Part shown: piece after piece, positions 46,265 to 54,818 of the stretch
Layout of the letters: each line of letters begins with the position of its first letter
How positions within the stretch are numbered: position 1 is the stretch's first letter
Origin: Streptomyces griseus
GTDB lineage: Bacteria; Actinomycetota; Actinomycetes; Nanopelagicales; Nanopelagicaceae
NCBI GenBank assembly: GCA_945865365.1
Contig: CAMBDL010000001.1
Span: 1-64,000 of the forward strand
Direction of reading: 5' to 3'
Length of the DNA stretch: 64,000 nucleotides
The notes under the pieces: model-generated
The model's input: the letters and a program-made list of their open reading frames with translations, nothing else
Database searches by the model: none
What the model was told of the DNA's origin: nothing
Translations under genes and position numbers: made by a program

Positions 46265-48314
46265 TTCCTTCTCGATCTAGATACGGCAAAATTCCACCCA
46301 GATGCATGGGCCAACCAGCGCCCATTAACATGCAGAGATCAATCTCAGCTGGCGAGCTGACAACGCCTTCATCAAGCATCATCCGAGCCTCAACTGCAAG
46401 TGCAGTCAGTGCTCGCATACGAACCTGCTCAGGGGTTGATGGTGCATCGGCTTGAGAAATTAACTCCAGCGCAGCGGGATTTACCGACACTGAACCATCG
46501 GCGGCTTTTACGTAAAAAGTGCGAACACCTTTGTCGACCATGGCTTGCATCGTTGGTGAAATCCGATAGCGATCGCCTAAGTTGGCGTGCAATGTTTTAG
46601 AGACATGAAGACCAACTCCTGGACCAACTAAGTCAAGAAGCTCGAAGGGCGACATTGGAAAACCAATCGAACTCATGGCGCTATCTGCGACTGCGTAAGG
46701 AGTACCTTCATCTACCGCATCGGTGATCTCACCCATGAAGCGAGTGAGTAGGCGGTTGACCACAAAGCCAGGGGCATCTTTACAGATAATCATGGTCTTC
46801 TTGAGCTCTTTACCAACGGCAATTGCTGTCGCTGTTGTTGCATCATCGGTAGAGCTTGTACGAGCTACTTCAAGAAGCGGCATCACGGCAACTGGGTTGA
46901 AGAAGTGAAAACCTACAACGCGCTCTGGGTTTTTCAATCCTTCGCTCATTTTCTCAACCGACAAGGAGGAAGTATTTGTCGCTAAAACACATTCAGGAGA
47001 GATAATTGTCTCCAATTTCTTGAAAAGCTCTTGCTTAAGACTGAGCTCTTCAAAAATCGCTTCAATAATAAAGTCACAACCCGCAAAAACACTCTGGTCG
47101 GCTGAGCCTGAGATTAGCAACGATAGTCGGGCAGCAGCCTCAGGATTCATTCGCTTCTTTTCAACGGCCTTTGCAAGTTCATTCTTAACCCATGCAACGC
47201 CTTTATCGGCGCGCTCCTGGTCAATATCGGTCATGACAACAGGGCACTTCAGATTACGAAGGAGTAAAAGCGCTAACTGGGATGCCATTAAACCAGCACC
47301 CACAACTCCAACCTTGCTTACTTTGCGCGCTAAGGCAGGCTTAGGTGCACCTTCGACCTTCTTGCGCTTCTTTTGAATCAAATTGAAAGCATACAAAGAG
47401 GCGCGCAAGGAATCGTTCATAGTCAGATCAGCTAGTGCTTGATCCTCAGCGTCAAAGCCAGCTCCGCGAGTGTTGGTTTGTGCCGCAGCAATAAGCTCTA
47501 GAGCTTTCATAGGTGATGTCATTACCGCACCACCATATTTTTTTAGAGCTGCAGCTTTTCCTGTAGCTAAAGCGCTTTCCCAGGCCGGATCTCTGCTGTA
47601 GTCCTTACGCTCAATCGAATGTGAACCATTAAGAACGCTGACTGCAAATCCTATAGAACGTTCGATGAAATCAGCTGGATCAAAAACCGCATCGACAACG
47701 CCAAGATTGAGCGCATCCTTAGCCTTCATCATCGTATTATTATTTAAAGCATTGAGCATAATTACTTGAACTGCACGCTCTGGCCCGATCAACTTCGGCA
47801 AAATAGTAGCCCCACCCCAACCTGGAACTAAACCTAGAAATACTTCTGGCTGGGCGGTAAAAGCCGTGCTTGCCAATGTGCGGTAATTACAGTGGAGACC
47901 AACTTCTAATCCACCACCGAGGGCTAGGCCATTAATGAATGCAAAAGTTGGAATACCGCATTCATCTAAGCGGCGAAAAACGTCGTGGCCGAGTTTACCG
48001 ATAGCTACAGATTGATCGCGATTTTCAATAAATGAAAGCGCTGAGAGGTCCGCACCAGCTGCAAAAATAAATGGCTTTCCAGTGACTGCGATTGCAGTGG
48101 GGTTGCGAGAAATTGCATCTGTAATTGAATCATTGAGTGCGGCAAGTGATGATGGCCCAAATGTATTTGGACGATTATGGTCAAGACCATTATCTAGAGT
48201 TATAAGAGCAAGGCTGCCAGTGCCGCCAAATGCGACAAGATCTATCTCACGAACAAAGGCTTGAGTAATAACTTCTTCAGGAGCGCCTTCAGGTAATGTA
48301 ATCTCAGTCATCAT
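46206..48314 (-). CDS. fadB: Fatty oxidation multifunctional protein (enoyl-CoA hydratase / 3-hydroxyacyl-CoA dehydrogenase)
   Basis: 702 aa. An N-terminal crotonase domain (VTGKPFIFAAGADLSAL, FINGLALGGGLEVGLHCNYR) is followed by an NAD-binding 3-hydroxyacyl-CoA dehydrogenase domain (GVVGAGLMASQLALLL near residue 337, VGFHFFNPVAVMPLLEV). It carries out steps two and three of beta-oxidation. The ATG overlaps the upstream thiolase stop (ATGA); a second ATG is the next codon. Its 3' end overlaps dxs by 59 bp. Confidence 0.94.
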   Translation of the reverse strand: MMTEITLPEGAPEEVITQAFVREIDLVAFGGTGSLALITLDNGLDHNRPNTFGPSSLAALNDSITDAISRNPTAIAVTGKPFIFAAGADLSALSFIENRDQSVAIGKLGHDVFRRLDECGIPTFAFINGLALGGGLEVGLHCNYRTLASTAFTAQPEVFLGLVPGWGGATILPKLIGPERAVQVIMLNALNNNTMMKAKDALNLGVVDAVFDPADFIERSIGFAVSVLNGSHSIERKDYSRDPAWESALATGKAAALKKYGGAVMTSPMKALELIAAAQTNTRGAGFDAEDQALADLTMNDSLRASLYAFNLIQKKRKKVEGAPKPALARKVSKVGVVGAGLMASQLALLLLRNLKCPVVMTDIDQERADKGVAWVKNELAKAVEKKRMNPEAAARLSLLISGSADQSVFAGCDFIIEAIFEELSLKQELFKKLETIISPECVLATNTSSLSVEKMSEGLKNPERVVGFHFFNPVAVMPLLEVARTSSTDDATTATAIAVGKELKKTMIICKDAPGFVVNRLLTRFMGEITDAVDEGTPYAVADSAMSSIGFPMSPFELLDLVGPGVGLHVSKTLHANLGDRYRISPTMQAMVDKGVRTFYVKAADGSVSVNPAALELISQADAPSTPEQVRMRALTALAVEARMMLDEGVVSSPAEIDLCMLMGAGWPMHLGGILPYLDREGISDSVCGKRFHPAGVASLL

Positions 48315-49501
48315 TTACTTGCTCCTTTAAAGTATGGGTTTTCCCAAATGACGGTTCCACCCATTCCAAGTCCTATACACATAGTTGTTAAGCCATAACG
48401 CACCTCTGGGTGAGTCTTAAAACTTGTCGCTAAATTTAGAATGAGCCGAACGCCAGAAGAGGCGAGTGGATGCCCAACAGCTATTGCACCCCCAAATGGA
48501 TTGACGCGCGAGTCATCGTCTGCGATTCCAAAATGTTCTAAGAAGGCTAAAACTTGAACCGCAAATGCCTCATTAATTTCAAAGAGACCTATGTCATCGA
48601 TAGTTAAACCAGCTTGCTTGAGTGCTTTGATTGTTGCAGGCACTGGTCCGTAACCCATGATTTCAGGTGCTACTCCGGCAAATGCATAAGTTACCAGGCG
48701 CGCCTTAATTGATAGACCAAGCTCTAAAGCCTTATCTTCGCTAGCAAGAAGCGCAGCGGTGGCACCGTCATTTAATCCCGATGAGTTTCCAGCGCTCACG
48801 CGACCAGCGGGGCGAAATGGAGTTTTCAACGTTGCGAGTCCCTCTAAAGTTGTCGCCGGCCGGGGAGGCTCATCAACTGTTGCAACCGTCCAGCCAAGTT
48901 GCGCGCTACGTGCAGCTGTTGGAATTAAATCGGCTTGAATAATTCCGCTTGCATATGCAGCGGCTGTTTTTATCTGCGAGTTATAGGCATAGGTATCGGC
49001 ACGTAACTTTGTGATAGTTGGGAATCGATCATGTAAACGTTCGGCAGTTGCACCCATTGCAAGTGCATCTTGCTCGACAATTCTTTCAGCAAGAAAACGT
49101 GGATTAGGATCTAAACCTTCACCAATGGGATGATTTCCCATATGTTCAACGCCGCCAGCGATTGCAATCTCATTAGTTCCCATTGCAATCGCCCCGGAAA
49201 TAGTTGTTACGGCCGTTAGCGCACCTGCACACCAACGATCAATGGAGTAGCCCGGTACGGTGCTTGGTAAACCGGCCAAAAGCGCTGCGCTTCGACCAAT
49301 ATTCATTCCTTGATCACCGGTCTGTGTTGCAGCAGCAATTGCTACATCCTCGATACTCGCAAGATCTACTAATGGATTTCTTTCGAGTAATCCTCGAATC
49401 GCACGGACCATCAAATCATCAGCACGTGTTGAGGCGTACATGCCGCCTGCTTTCCCAAATGGTGTGCGAACTGCATCGACTAAGACAACTCTGCGCGACA
49501 T
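48311..49501 (-). CDS. fadA: Acetyl-CoA C-acyltransferase (thiolase)
   Basis: About 396 aa, last step of beta-oxidation. Active-site residues: nucleophilic Cys in DRWCAGALTA near residue 89, His in NPFGGAIAVGHPL and Cys in MCIGLGMGG near the C-terminus. The ATG at 49501 (MSRRVVLVDAVRTPFGK) is preferred to the ATG at 49510 because AAAGGA lies 8 nt upstream of it. Coupled to fadB. The dxs-fadB-fadA-RNase D-DUF3000 neighbourhood is conserved in actinobacteria. Confidence 0.95.
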   Translation of the reverse strand: MSRRVVLVDAVRTPFGKAGGMYASTRADDLMVRAIRGLLERNPLVDLASIEDVAIAAATQTGDQGMNIGRSAALLAGLPSTVPGYSIDRWCAGALTAVTTISGAIAMGTNEIAIAGGVEHMGNHPIGEGLDPNPRFLAERIVEQDALAMGATAERLHDRFPTITKLRADTYAYNSQIKTAAAYASGIIQADLIPTAARSAQLGWTVATVDEPPRPATTLEGLATLKTPFRPAGRVSAGNSSGLNDGATAALLASEDKALELGLSIKARLVTYAFAGVAPEIMGYGPVPATIKALKQAGLTIDDIGLFEINEAFAVQVLAFLEHFGIADDDSRVNPFGGAIAVGHPLASSGVRLILNLATSFKTHPEVRYGLTTMCIGLGMGGTVIWENPYFKGASK

Positions 49502-49573
49502 AGAAAACATCCTTTACTTCACGGTGTAGGCATTATGTTACTCGCCAGTAAAGGTTTGCGACACCACTAAAAG

Positions 49574-50392
49574 TTAGGCGTGTGCTGGTGCCTTAGTCGA
49601 GGCCTTGACCAGATAGAGCCTTAAGACAGTGACTATGTAGAGCGCATAAACGCCCAGCTGCAGCCATGACGTACTGGCGTCAAAGCCAACCGTTCCAGCC
49701 AGAATAGCTCCTATAAGTGTCTCTTTGCCTAGTAAAGCGCTCACATCAAATACGTAGGACTCACCACCTGGCAGATATCCGAGCTCTTGGAACTCATGTA
49801 CTCCATATGCCAGAACTCCGGCGGCAACGACGATCAAAGCAATACCTGTGTAGGTGAAGAATGTGGAGAGGTCAATTCTTATCGCCGCTTTGAAAATCAA
49901 ATAACCGACGGCTATGGCAGTTGCAAAGCCAATGACTAATCCAATTGCTGAAGCTAGCGGATCTGCAACACTCATAAAATTAGAGTAGACGAAGAGTGAG
50001 GTTTCAAGGCCTTCGCGAATAACGGCTAAAAATGCAACTCCAGCAAGGGCTAGAGGCCCAGCAAGAAATGCATCTTCAACTTTACTGTTTAACTCTCTGC
50101 GTAAATGTCGTGCTGTCCGCTTCATCCAAAAAACCATATAGGTAACTAGAACCACGGCCAGGAGAGAAGTAACTCCAGCAAAAAGCTCTGTATCCCTATC
50201 TGAAAGTGTGCGAGAGGTGAGGTTGAGCATCGCCCCTAGTCCAATGCTGATGGCCACAGCCGCGGCCACACCTAGCCAGACATAGGCCGTAAGGGATTGG
50301 CGCTTACTTTTTTGAACATAGGCGATAACGATGCCGACTATGAGCGCGGCTTCTAGGCCTTCTCGCAGAGCGATGATGAATGAACTGAGCAT
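49574..50392 (-). CDS. FTR1-family high-affinity iron permease (EfeU-like)
   Basis: 272 aa with about seven transmembrane segments and the two iron-coordinating REGLE motifs (residues 10-14 and about 125-129). FTR1/EfeU imports ferric iron and usually works with EfeO and EfeB, or with a multicopper oxidase; none is adjacent. It is inserted between the RNase D gene and fadA. A TACATT -10 at 7 nt upstream and a striking 32-bp inverted repeat just before it suggest separate, regulated transcription. Confidence 0.92.
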   Translation of the reverse strand: MLSSFIIALREGLEAALIVGIVIAYVQKSKRQSLTAYVWLGVAAAVAISIGLGAMLNLTSRTLSDRDTELFAGVTSLLAVVLVTYMVFWMKRTARHLRRELNSKVEDAFLAGPLALAGVAFLAVIREGLETSLFVYSNFMSVADPLASAIGLVIGFATAIAVGYLIFKAAIRIDLSTFFTYTGIALIVVAAGVLAYGVHEFQELGYLPGGESYVFDVSALLGKETLIGAILAGTVGFDASTSWLQLGVYALYIVTVLRLYLVKASTKAPAHA

Positions 50393-50399
50393 GGCTCAT

Positions 50400-50405
50400 A
50401 ATGTA
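50400..50405 (-). promoter_or_regulatory. Leaderless-type -10 (TACATT) of the FTR1 gene
   Basis: Minus-strand hexamer 7 nt before the ATG at 50392. Confidence 0.6.
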
Positions 50406-50416
50406 GAGGGTGTGGC

Positions 50417-50448
50417 TGAATTACGCAACTCTTCCGTTGCGTAATTCA
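50417..50448. repeat. Perfect inverted repeat upstream of the FTR1 gene
   Basis: Two exact 13-bp arms (50417-50429 and 50436-50448, TGAATTACGCAAC type) around a 6-nt TCTTCC loop. It begins directly after the RNase D stop codon and covers about -25 to -56 relative to the FTR1 start codon. No T-tract follows on the minus strand, so a factor-independent terminator is unlikely; an operator or an RNA hairpin is more likely. Confidence 0.7.
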
Positions 50449-51735
50449 TTACTCCTGAACCGGCGATTCGACCTCTGGCTCTTCGATGACCAATGGCTCA
50501 CGTTCAAGTAAGGCATGGGCCACGGTGGGTGCAACTAATTCGATCTGCCAGGGACGTGCTCCCAAGGCCGCCATAGCAGCTCTAACAGAGGCCTCGTCGT
50601 ATTCCTGGGTTGAAGCAGCTGGGGGCTGCCAGCACACGCGACGGATGATTTCAGGGGAGATGAGATTTTCAACGGGAATCTGATGCGCGGTCGCGATGAT
50701 GTCGATGCCCGCTCTAGCGTGAGAGAGCGGCGCAAATTTCTCTGGGAAGCGATCGCGCCAGAGTTTTATTGGCGGCAAGGTATCGGCGTTAGTACGAAGT
50801 GGTGGCCATTCACTTTCAGGCAGTGCAACTGCCAGGGCAATGGCATCTAACCATGTTGCAAGATTTTCTAACCACCGTGCGCGCAAACCCAGTGGTCGCA
50901 GTGCTTTTTCAAACTCTTTTTTCGATGCTGGAGCGGCAAGTGCGAGCTCAACAATTGCAGAGTCATTGAGGAGTTTGCCGCCGGCGATATCGTGCGCTGA
51001 TGCAATTTTATCTCGTGCAAGCCACAGGTTGCGAATGATCGCTAAGTGATCTCTGCGCTTTATCTTATGCATTCCAGATGTACGTCGCCAAGGATCAACA
51101 CGCGGTGGCGGAGGAGGAGCTTTGAGAATCGCTGCGAACTCTTGTTCTGCCCATTCCAATTTTCCCGCTGTTGAAAGTATTGCATGCATGGCTGCACGAA
51201 GCTCAACGAGTAACTCAACATCAAGTGCTGCATACGTCAACCATTCGTGAGGTAGAGGGCGAGTCGACCAATCGGCGGCGCTGTGTTCTTTAGCAAGTGA
51301 GACTCCCATAAGGGATTCCAACAATGGACCGAGTCCCACACGTGGTAAACCAGCTATACGGCCAGCTAATTCAGTATCAAAGAGTCGCTCTGGATTAATT
51401 CCTATTTCGCGCAAACACGGCAAATCTTGAGTGCTCGCATGCAAAATAACTTCATCGGTATTCAGTAACTCATTGAGTGAAGCAATGAGTGGATGAGCCA
51501 GGCCAAATGGAATCGGATCAATTAAATGCAGCCCACCACCATTGCGCTTAATCTGTATCAAATATGCTCGCGCGCTGTAACGAAAGCCAGATGCGCGTTC
51601 AGCGTCAACTGCAAATGGGCCGTTACCTTTGCGCAGTTCAGTGATTGCATCGATAAGTGCAGCATCAGTGGCTATAACTTCTGGGGTTCCTGCAGCAGGA
51701 GAAAGTAGAGGCAGAGCTTGAAAAACTTCTTCCAT
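50449..51735 (-). CDS. Ribonuclease D-like 3'-5' exonuclease with HRDC domain
   Basis: 428 aa. DEDD exonuclease motifs: FAVDAERASGF (DxE, about residues 39-49), LHASTQDLPCL (about 98-108) and YAALDVELLVEL (about 168-179), followed by a proline-rich linker APPPPPRVDPWRR and an HRDC domain (about 225-300). RNase D trims tRNA and other RNA 3' ends. 8 bp downstream of the DUF3000 gene, and so co-transcribed with it. Confidence 0.88.
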   Translation of the reverse strand: MEEVFQALPLLSPAAGTPEVIATDAALIDAITELRKGNGPFAVDAERASGFRYSARAYLIQIKRNGGGLHLIDPIPFGLAHPLIASLNELLNTDEVILHASTQDLPCLREIGINPERLFDTELAGRIAGLPRVGLGPLLESLMGVSLAKEHSAADWSTRPLPHEWLTYAALDVELLVELRAAMHAILSTAGKLEWAEQEFAAILKAPPPPPRVDPWRRTSGMHKIKRRDHLAIIRNLWLARDKIASAHDIAGGKLLNDSAIVELALAAPASKKEFEKALRPLGLRARWLENLATWLDAIALAVALPESEWPPLRTNADTLPPIKLWRDRFPEKFAPLSHARAGIDIIATAHQIPVENLISPEIIRRVCWQPPAASTQEYDEASVRAAMAALGARPWQIELVAPTVAHALLEREPLVIEEPEVESPVQE

Positions 51736-51743
51736 GTAAATTC

Positions 51744-52322
51744 CTAACGGCGTCTTTGAGCATTAAGCGCAGATACACCAAGTGGTACTGGTTGCAGACC
51801 GGCGACTTCAGAGATCAAAGTGCACCACCCCGATATATGTTTGATGAGCTCTTCTGGATCCGTAACAAGCGGGGTCCAGGATGCACGAATTTCAATCTCA
51901 GATTCATCATGACGGGGTGATAATTTTCCAAATGAGGCACTAGAGACTCGAGTGACAGTTCCGCTAGGAGCTGCAATGTCGCATTCGTTATCGGCCAGTG
52001 ACTGCAAAAACCAACTCCAACCAACCTCTGCCAGTAAAGGGTCTGCTTGCATAACAACATCGACATCTGCACGCACAAAGGTCACGCAACGAAATTCGCC
52101 CTCCCATGTCTCTTGACCGCCGGGTTCATGCAATAAAACAAAGCGTCCAGAGGCGATTTCATCTTCATCATCGCCTACACCGCCGTTGCTCACATCTGCT
52201 GAAAAAGCGAAGGCATATGTTGCTAGTTTTTGAGGTGCAGGAACCTCTTCAAGAATTACCTCTGTTCTGGGGGTGAACTCTCGCAGCTGATCGGTTAATC
52301 TTTCGAAAGCGGCCACGTCCAT
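51744..52322 (-). CDS. DUF3000 family protein
   Basis: 192-aa soluble protein of a family found in actinobacteria, characteristically encoded just before RNase D. No catalytic motif recognised; the C-terminal part has WCTLISEVAGLQPVPLGV. Function unknown; by context possibly linked to RNA metabolism. A TACTCT hexamer lies 6 nt before the ATG. Confidence 0.82.
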   Translation of the reverse strand: MDVAAFERLTDQLREFTPRTEVILEEVPAPQKLATYAFAFSADVSNGGVGDDEDEIASGRFVLLHEPGGQETWEGEFRCVTFVRADVDVVMQADPLLAEVGWSWFLQSLADNECDIAAPSGTVTRVSSASFGKLSPRHDESEIEIRASWTPLVTDPEELIKHISGWCTLISEVAGLQPVPLGVSALNAQRRR

Positions 52323-52328
52323 CTTCTA

Positions 52329-52334
52329 AGAGTA
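52329..52334 (-). promoter_or_regulatory. Leaderless-type -10 (TACTCT) of the DUF3000-RNase D operon
   Basis: Minus-strand hexamer 6 nt before the ATG at 52322. Confidence 0.55.
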
Positions 52335-52370
52335 AAGAATTAGAAAGGGATATTCAGGGAGGCAGGGCTG

Positions 52371-52376
52371 TAACCT
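52371..52376 (+). promoter_or_regulatory. Leaderless-type -10 (TAACCT) of the DMT transporter gene
   Basis: Plus-strand hexamer 7 nt before the ATG at 52384. Confidence 0.55.
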
Positions 52377-52383
52377 TGTATGC

Positions 52384-53223
52384 ATGGCATCACTTTTAGC
52401 GCTCATATCCAGCGTTTTATGGGGAAGCGCCGATTTCGAAGGTGGGCGCCTGAGTAAAAAGCATGCACCACTTGCAGTTTTGGGGGTCTCGCAAGTTTTA
52501 GGTTTAGCTTTTGGTCTTGTAGTTGTTGTCATTTCATATAGTTCTAACCCAACTATTTTTTCAGATCTAAGTTTTATTCTTCCTGGAATATGCGCTGGCT
52601 TTCTTGGCTACTGTGGCTTGGCCTGTTTATATGCTGGCTTAGCAACTGGGAGCATGGGCGTTGTTTCACCTATAAGTGCACTCAGTGCAGTTATTCCTTT
52701 GACGTATGCCGTAATGCATGGAGAAAAACTCTCACTTCTGACCTCCATCGGAATTATCTTTGCATTGGCAGGTGCGTTTTGTGCTAGCGGTCCAGAGTTA
52801 AGCGCAGGTCTGCCAATACGTCCACTTCTATTAGCTGTTGGTGCAGCGTGTGGTTTTGGTACGGCTTTAACTTTCATTGCGATTGGCTCACAAACAAGTG
52901 CGTTAATGACAATGGTGACTATGCGTCTTGCAACATTTATTGTCACTATTGGGTTAGCGATCAAGTTTAAAACTCTTGGCGGCTTTGCGGCAGCTGAGTT
53001 TCCAGGTCTTATCTTTATGGGGATAGCCGATTTTCTTGCTAACTTGTTATTGGGAGTTGCGTGCAATAATGGCTCAGTCTCAGTTGCGATGGTACTTGGA
53101 TCCTTTTATCCGATTGCTACAGCTCTACTTGCTTTCCGTTTTCTTAAAGAGCGCCTACATGTCATTCAATATATTGGAGTAGTTTTAGCAGTGACTGGTG
53201 TGGCTTTAATTTCCGCTTTCTAA
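52384..53223 (+). CDS. EamA/DMT-superfamily transporter
   Basis: 279 aa, ten hydrophobic segments in two EamA halves (about residues 1-140 and 145-279). Helix starts such as LISSVLWGSADFEGG and the second-half FYPIATALLAFRFLKERL are typical of drug/metabolite exporters. Substrate unknown. Its 3' end overlaps the convergent RibD-like gene by 18 bp. Confidence 0.88.
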   Translation: MASLLALISSVLWGSADFEGGRLSKKHAPLAVLGVSQVLGLAFGLVVVVISYSSNPTIFSDLSFILPGICAGFLGYCGLACLYAGLATGSMGVVSPISALSAVIPLTYAVMHGEKLSLLTSIGIIFALAGAFCASGPELSAGLPIRPLLLAVGAACGFGTALTFIAIGSQTSALMTMVTMRLATFIVTIGLAIKFKTLGGFAAAEFPGLIFMGIADFLANLLLGVACNNGSVSVAMVLGSFYPIATALLAFRFLKERLHVIQYIGVVLAVTGVALISAF

Positions 53224-53724
53224 CTTACTAGCGTGGTAGAACTTAGTTCCATCGATCTCACGCATGGCGCAGAATTCAAAACCCTCTAGGGCAGATTTCC
53301 AGTCAAAGATATTTGAACCACCAACTGCAGGTGTCATTGTGAGATAAAAATCATCGATGGCATTGGTACTCAGCAACTCATTGAGAATTGATACGCCAGC
53401 CTCAATGTGAATCGACTCGCCAAAGCCTTTCCTGGCAGCTGTTATGGCATCTGTAATCGATAGATTCCATAGATGTGCATGTGGATTCTCTGGAACGGGG
53501 TGAGAACTCTGACGCGAAATAATCACGAGCGGAACCGGCGTCTTTGAGTATGGCTCAGAGCGAGCGGTAGTGCCGCCGATAATGATGCAGTCAAAGCCTT
53601 GTCGCCTTGCCAAGAAATCGGCGCGGTCATGAGCGCTGCTCACTCCAGCCGAGCCTTTGGCATGGGTCGTAGAGCCGTCTGCGCCCACAACGAGTGAGGC
53701 TGAGATACCCATAAGGCCCATCAT
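53206..53724 (-). CDS. RibD C-terminal (pyrimidine reductase/DHFR-like) domain protein
   Basis: 172 aa. The FDCIIIGGTTARSEPY segment (about residues 44-59) and C-terminal SIHIEAGVSILNELLS (about 104-119) fit the RibD_C reductase fold with an NADPH site. There is no deaminase domain, so it is a stand-alone reductase of unknown substrate. The N-terminus is short and slightly unusual (two ATG codons at 53724 and 53721; an in-frame stop not far upstream). Confidence 0.78.
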   Translation of the reverse strand: MMGLMGISASLVVGADGSTTHAKGSAGVSSAHDRADFLARRQGFDCIIIGGTTARSEPYSKTPVPLVIISRQSSHPVPENPHAHLWNLSITDAITAARKGFGESIHIEAGVSILNELLSTNAIDDFYLTMTPAVGGSNIFDWKSALEGFEFCAMREIDGTKFYHASKLESGN

Positions 53725-53791
53725 TGCATTTTCGCCCCCATCTTCTGCGGATTAAAGCCCCCAAGAAGTTGAGCCCAGGGTTATAGGTAGT

Positions 53792-53797
53792 TAGCCT
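53792..53797 (+). promoter_or_regulatory. Leaderless-type -10 (TAGCCT) of the NlpC/P60 gene
   Basis: Hexamer 7 nt before the ATG at 53805. Confidence 0.55.
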
Positions 53798-53804
53798 GTG
53801 AGGT

Positions 53805-54818
53805 ATGTCAGCCCTCCCTAGAAGCGCACTCATTGCTTTACTGGGCGCAACTCTCATGCTGGGTCTAACCACACCCATGGCGCAGGCGGCTCAGAGCTTG
53901 GCCGAGGTTCAAGCCAAAGTTCAACGATTAGAAGAAGATGCAACGAGTGCAGCAGAGGGTGCACAGGAGGCAAAAGTTAGATTAGGCGAGTTAACAAAGA
54001 CTTTGAATGGGATTAAGGCCAAAGCAGCTGCTCAAGGCCAGACGCTGAACACACTTGCACAATCTCTTGGATCTATCGCCATTGAGCAGTACAAGGCAGG
54101 AGGGTTGAGTTCGAGTTTAGAACTTCTCTTCTCCTCTGATCCAACACTCTATCTTTCATCGGCTGGCTCTCTAGATGCAATCACACGTAGAAAATCGGCG
54201 GAGCTAAGAAAATATGAAGCGGCCCAACAACGCTTGAATGCTACAACCCTTACCGTTAATGACAAATTAGCGTTAGTAACTGCAGCGCAAAGGAAGTTTA
54301 AAGCCCAATCAGCCCTTGCTCTCTCAAAGTTACAAGAGGCCGAAGCTCTTTTATCGAAGCTGAAGAAGGCTGATCGAGAACGCTTAGCAAAGTTGGCTGC
54401 AGCGCAAGAGGATGCAGATCAAGCCTCTTCCACAATAGCGGCACGATCGGCCAGTGGTGTTTCAGGTCGAGCAGGAACTGCTTTGAAATATGCTTTGAAA
54501 CAAATTGGAGATCGCTATGTTTTTGGTGCAGCAGGATTAGTTACCTGGGATTGTTCGGGTCTGACTATGCGCGCATACCAAGCAGCAGGTGTGTCACTTC
54601 CGCACTCGTCGGCAGCGCAGTCTCGAATAGGCAAGAAAGTCTCACTCAAAGCGCTCAAGCCCGGTGATCTATTGTTCTACGGCCGACCAGTCTCACACGT
54701 TGGAATGTATTTAGGTGGCGGCACCATGGTGCATGCACCTCGTTCTGGCTCTCGAGTAAAGGTTACGACAAGCGGGTCATTAGGACGCAAGCCACTGGTG
54801 GGAGCGCGTCGTTATTAA
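53805..54818 (+). CDS. Secreted NlpC/P60 peptidoglycan endopeptidase (RipA-like)
   Basis: 337 aa. Signal peptide (residues 1 to about 28, cleavage near AQA), then a long coiled coil (about 30-210) and a C-terminal NlpC/P60 domain with Cys250 (WDCSG), His298 (SHVGMYLGGG) and His310. Expected to cleave stem peptides during cell separation; the coiled coil probably controls access to the active site, as in mycobacterial and corynebacterial relatives (compare Rv2190c). Directly followed by a PimB-like gene, as in mycobacteria. Confidence 0.93.
   Translation: MSALPRSALIALLGATLMLGLTTPMAQAAQSLAEVQAKVQRLEEDATSAAEGAQEAKVRLGELTKTLNGIKAKAAAQGQTLNTLAQSLGSIAIEQYKAGGLSSSLELLFSSDPTLYLSSAGSLDAITRRKSAELRKYEAAQQRLNATTLTVNDKLALVTAAQRKFKAQSALALSKLQEAEALLSKLKKADRERLAKLAAAQEDADQASSTIAARSASGVSGRAGTALKYALKQIGDRYVFGAAGLVTWDCSGLTMRAYQAAGVSLPHSSAAQSRIGKKVSLKALKPGDLLFYGRPVSHVGMYLGGGTMVHAPRSGSRVKVTTSGSLGRKPLVGARRY

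Noticed and set aside
53725-53760. Frameshift at the 5' end of the RibD-like gene (a short ATG frame ending in an ATGATG overlap)
   Set aside because: The reductase core is complete from 53724 and an in-frame TAA lies just upstream, so a simple short N-terminus is enough to explain it.
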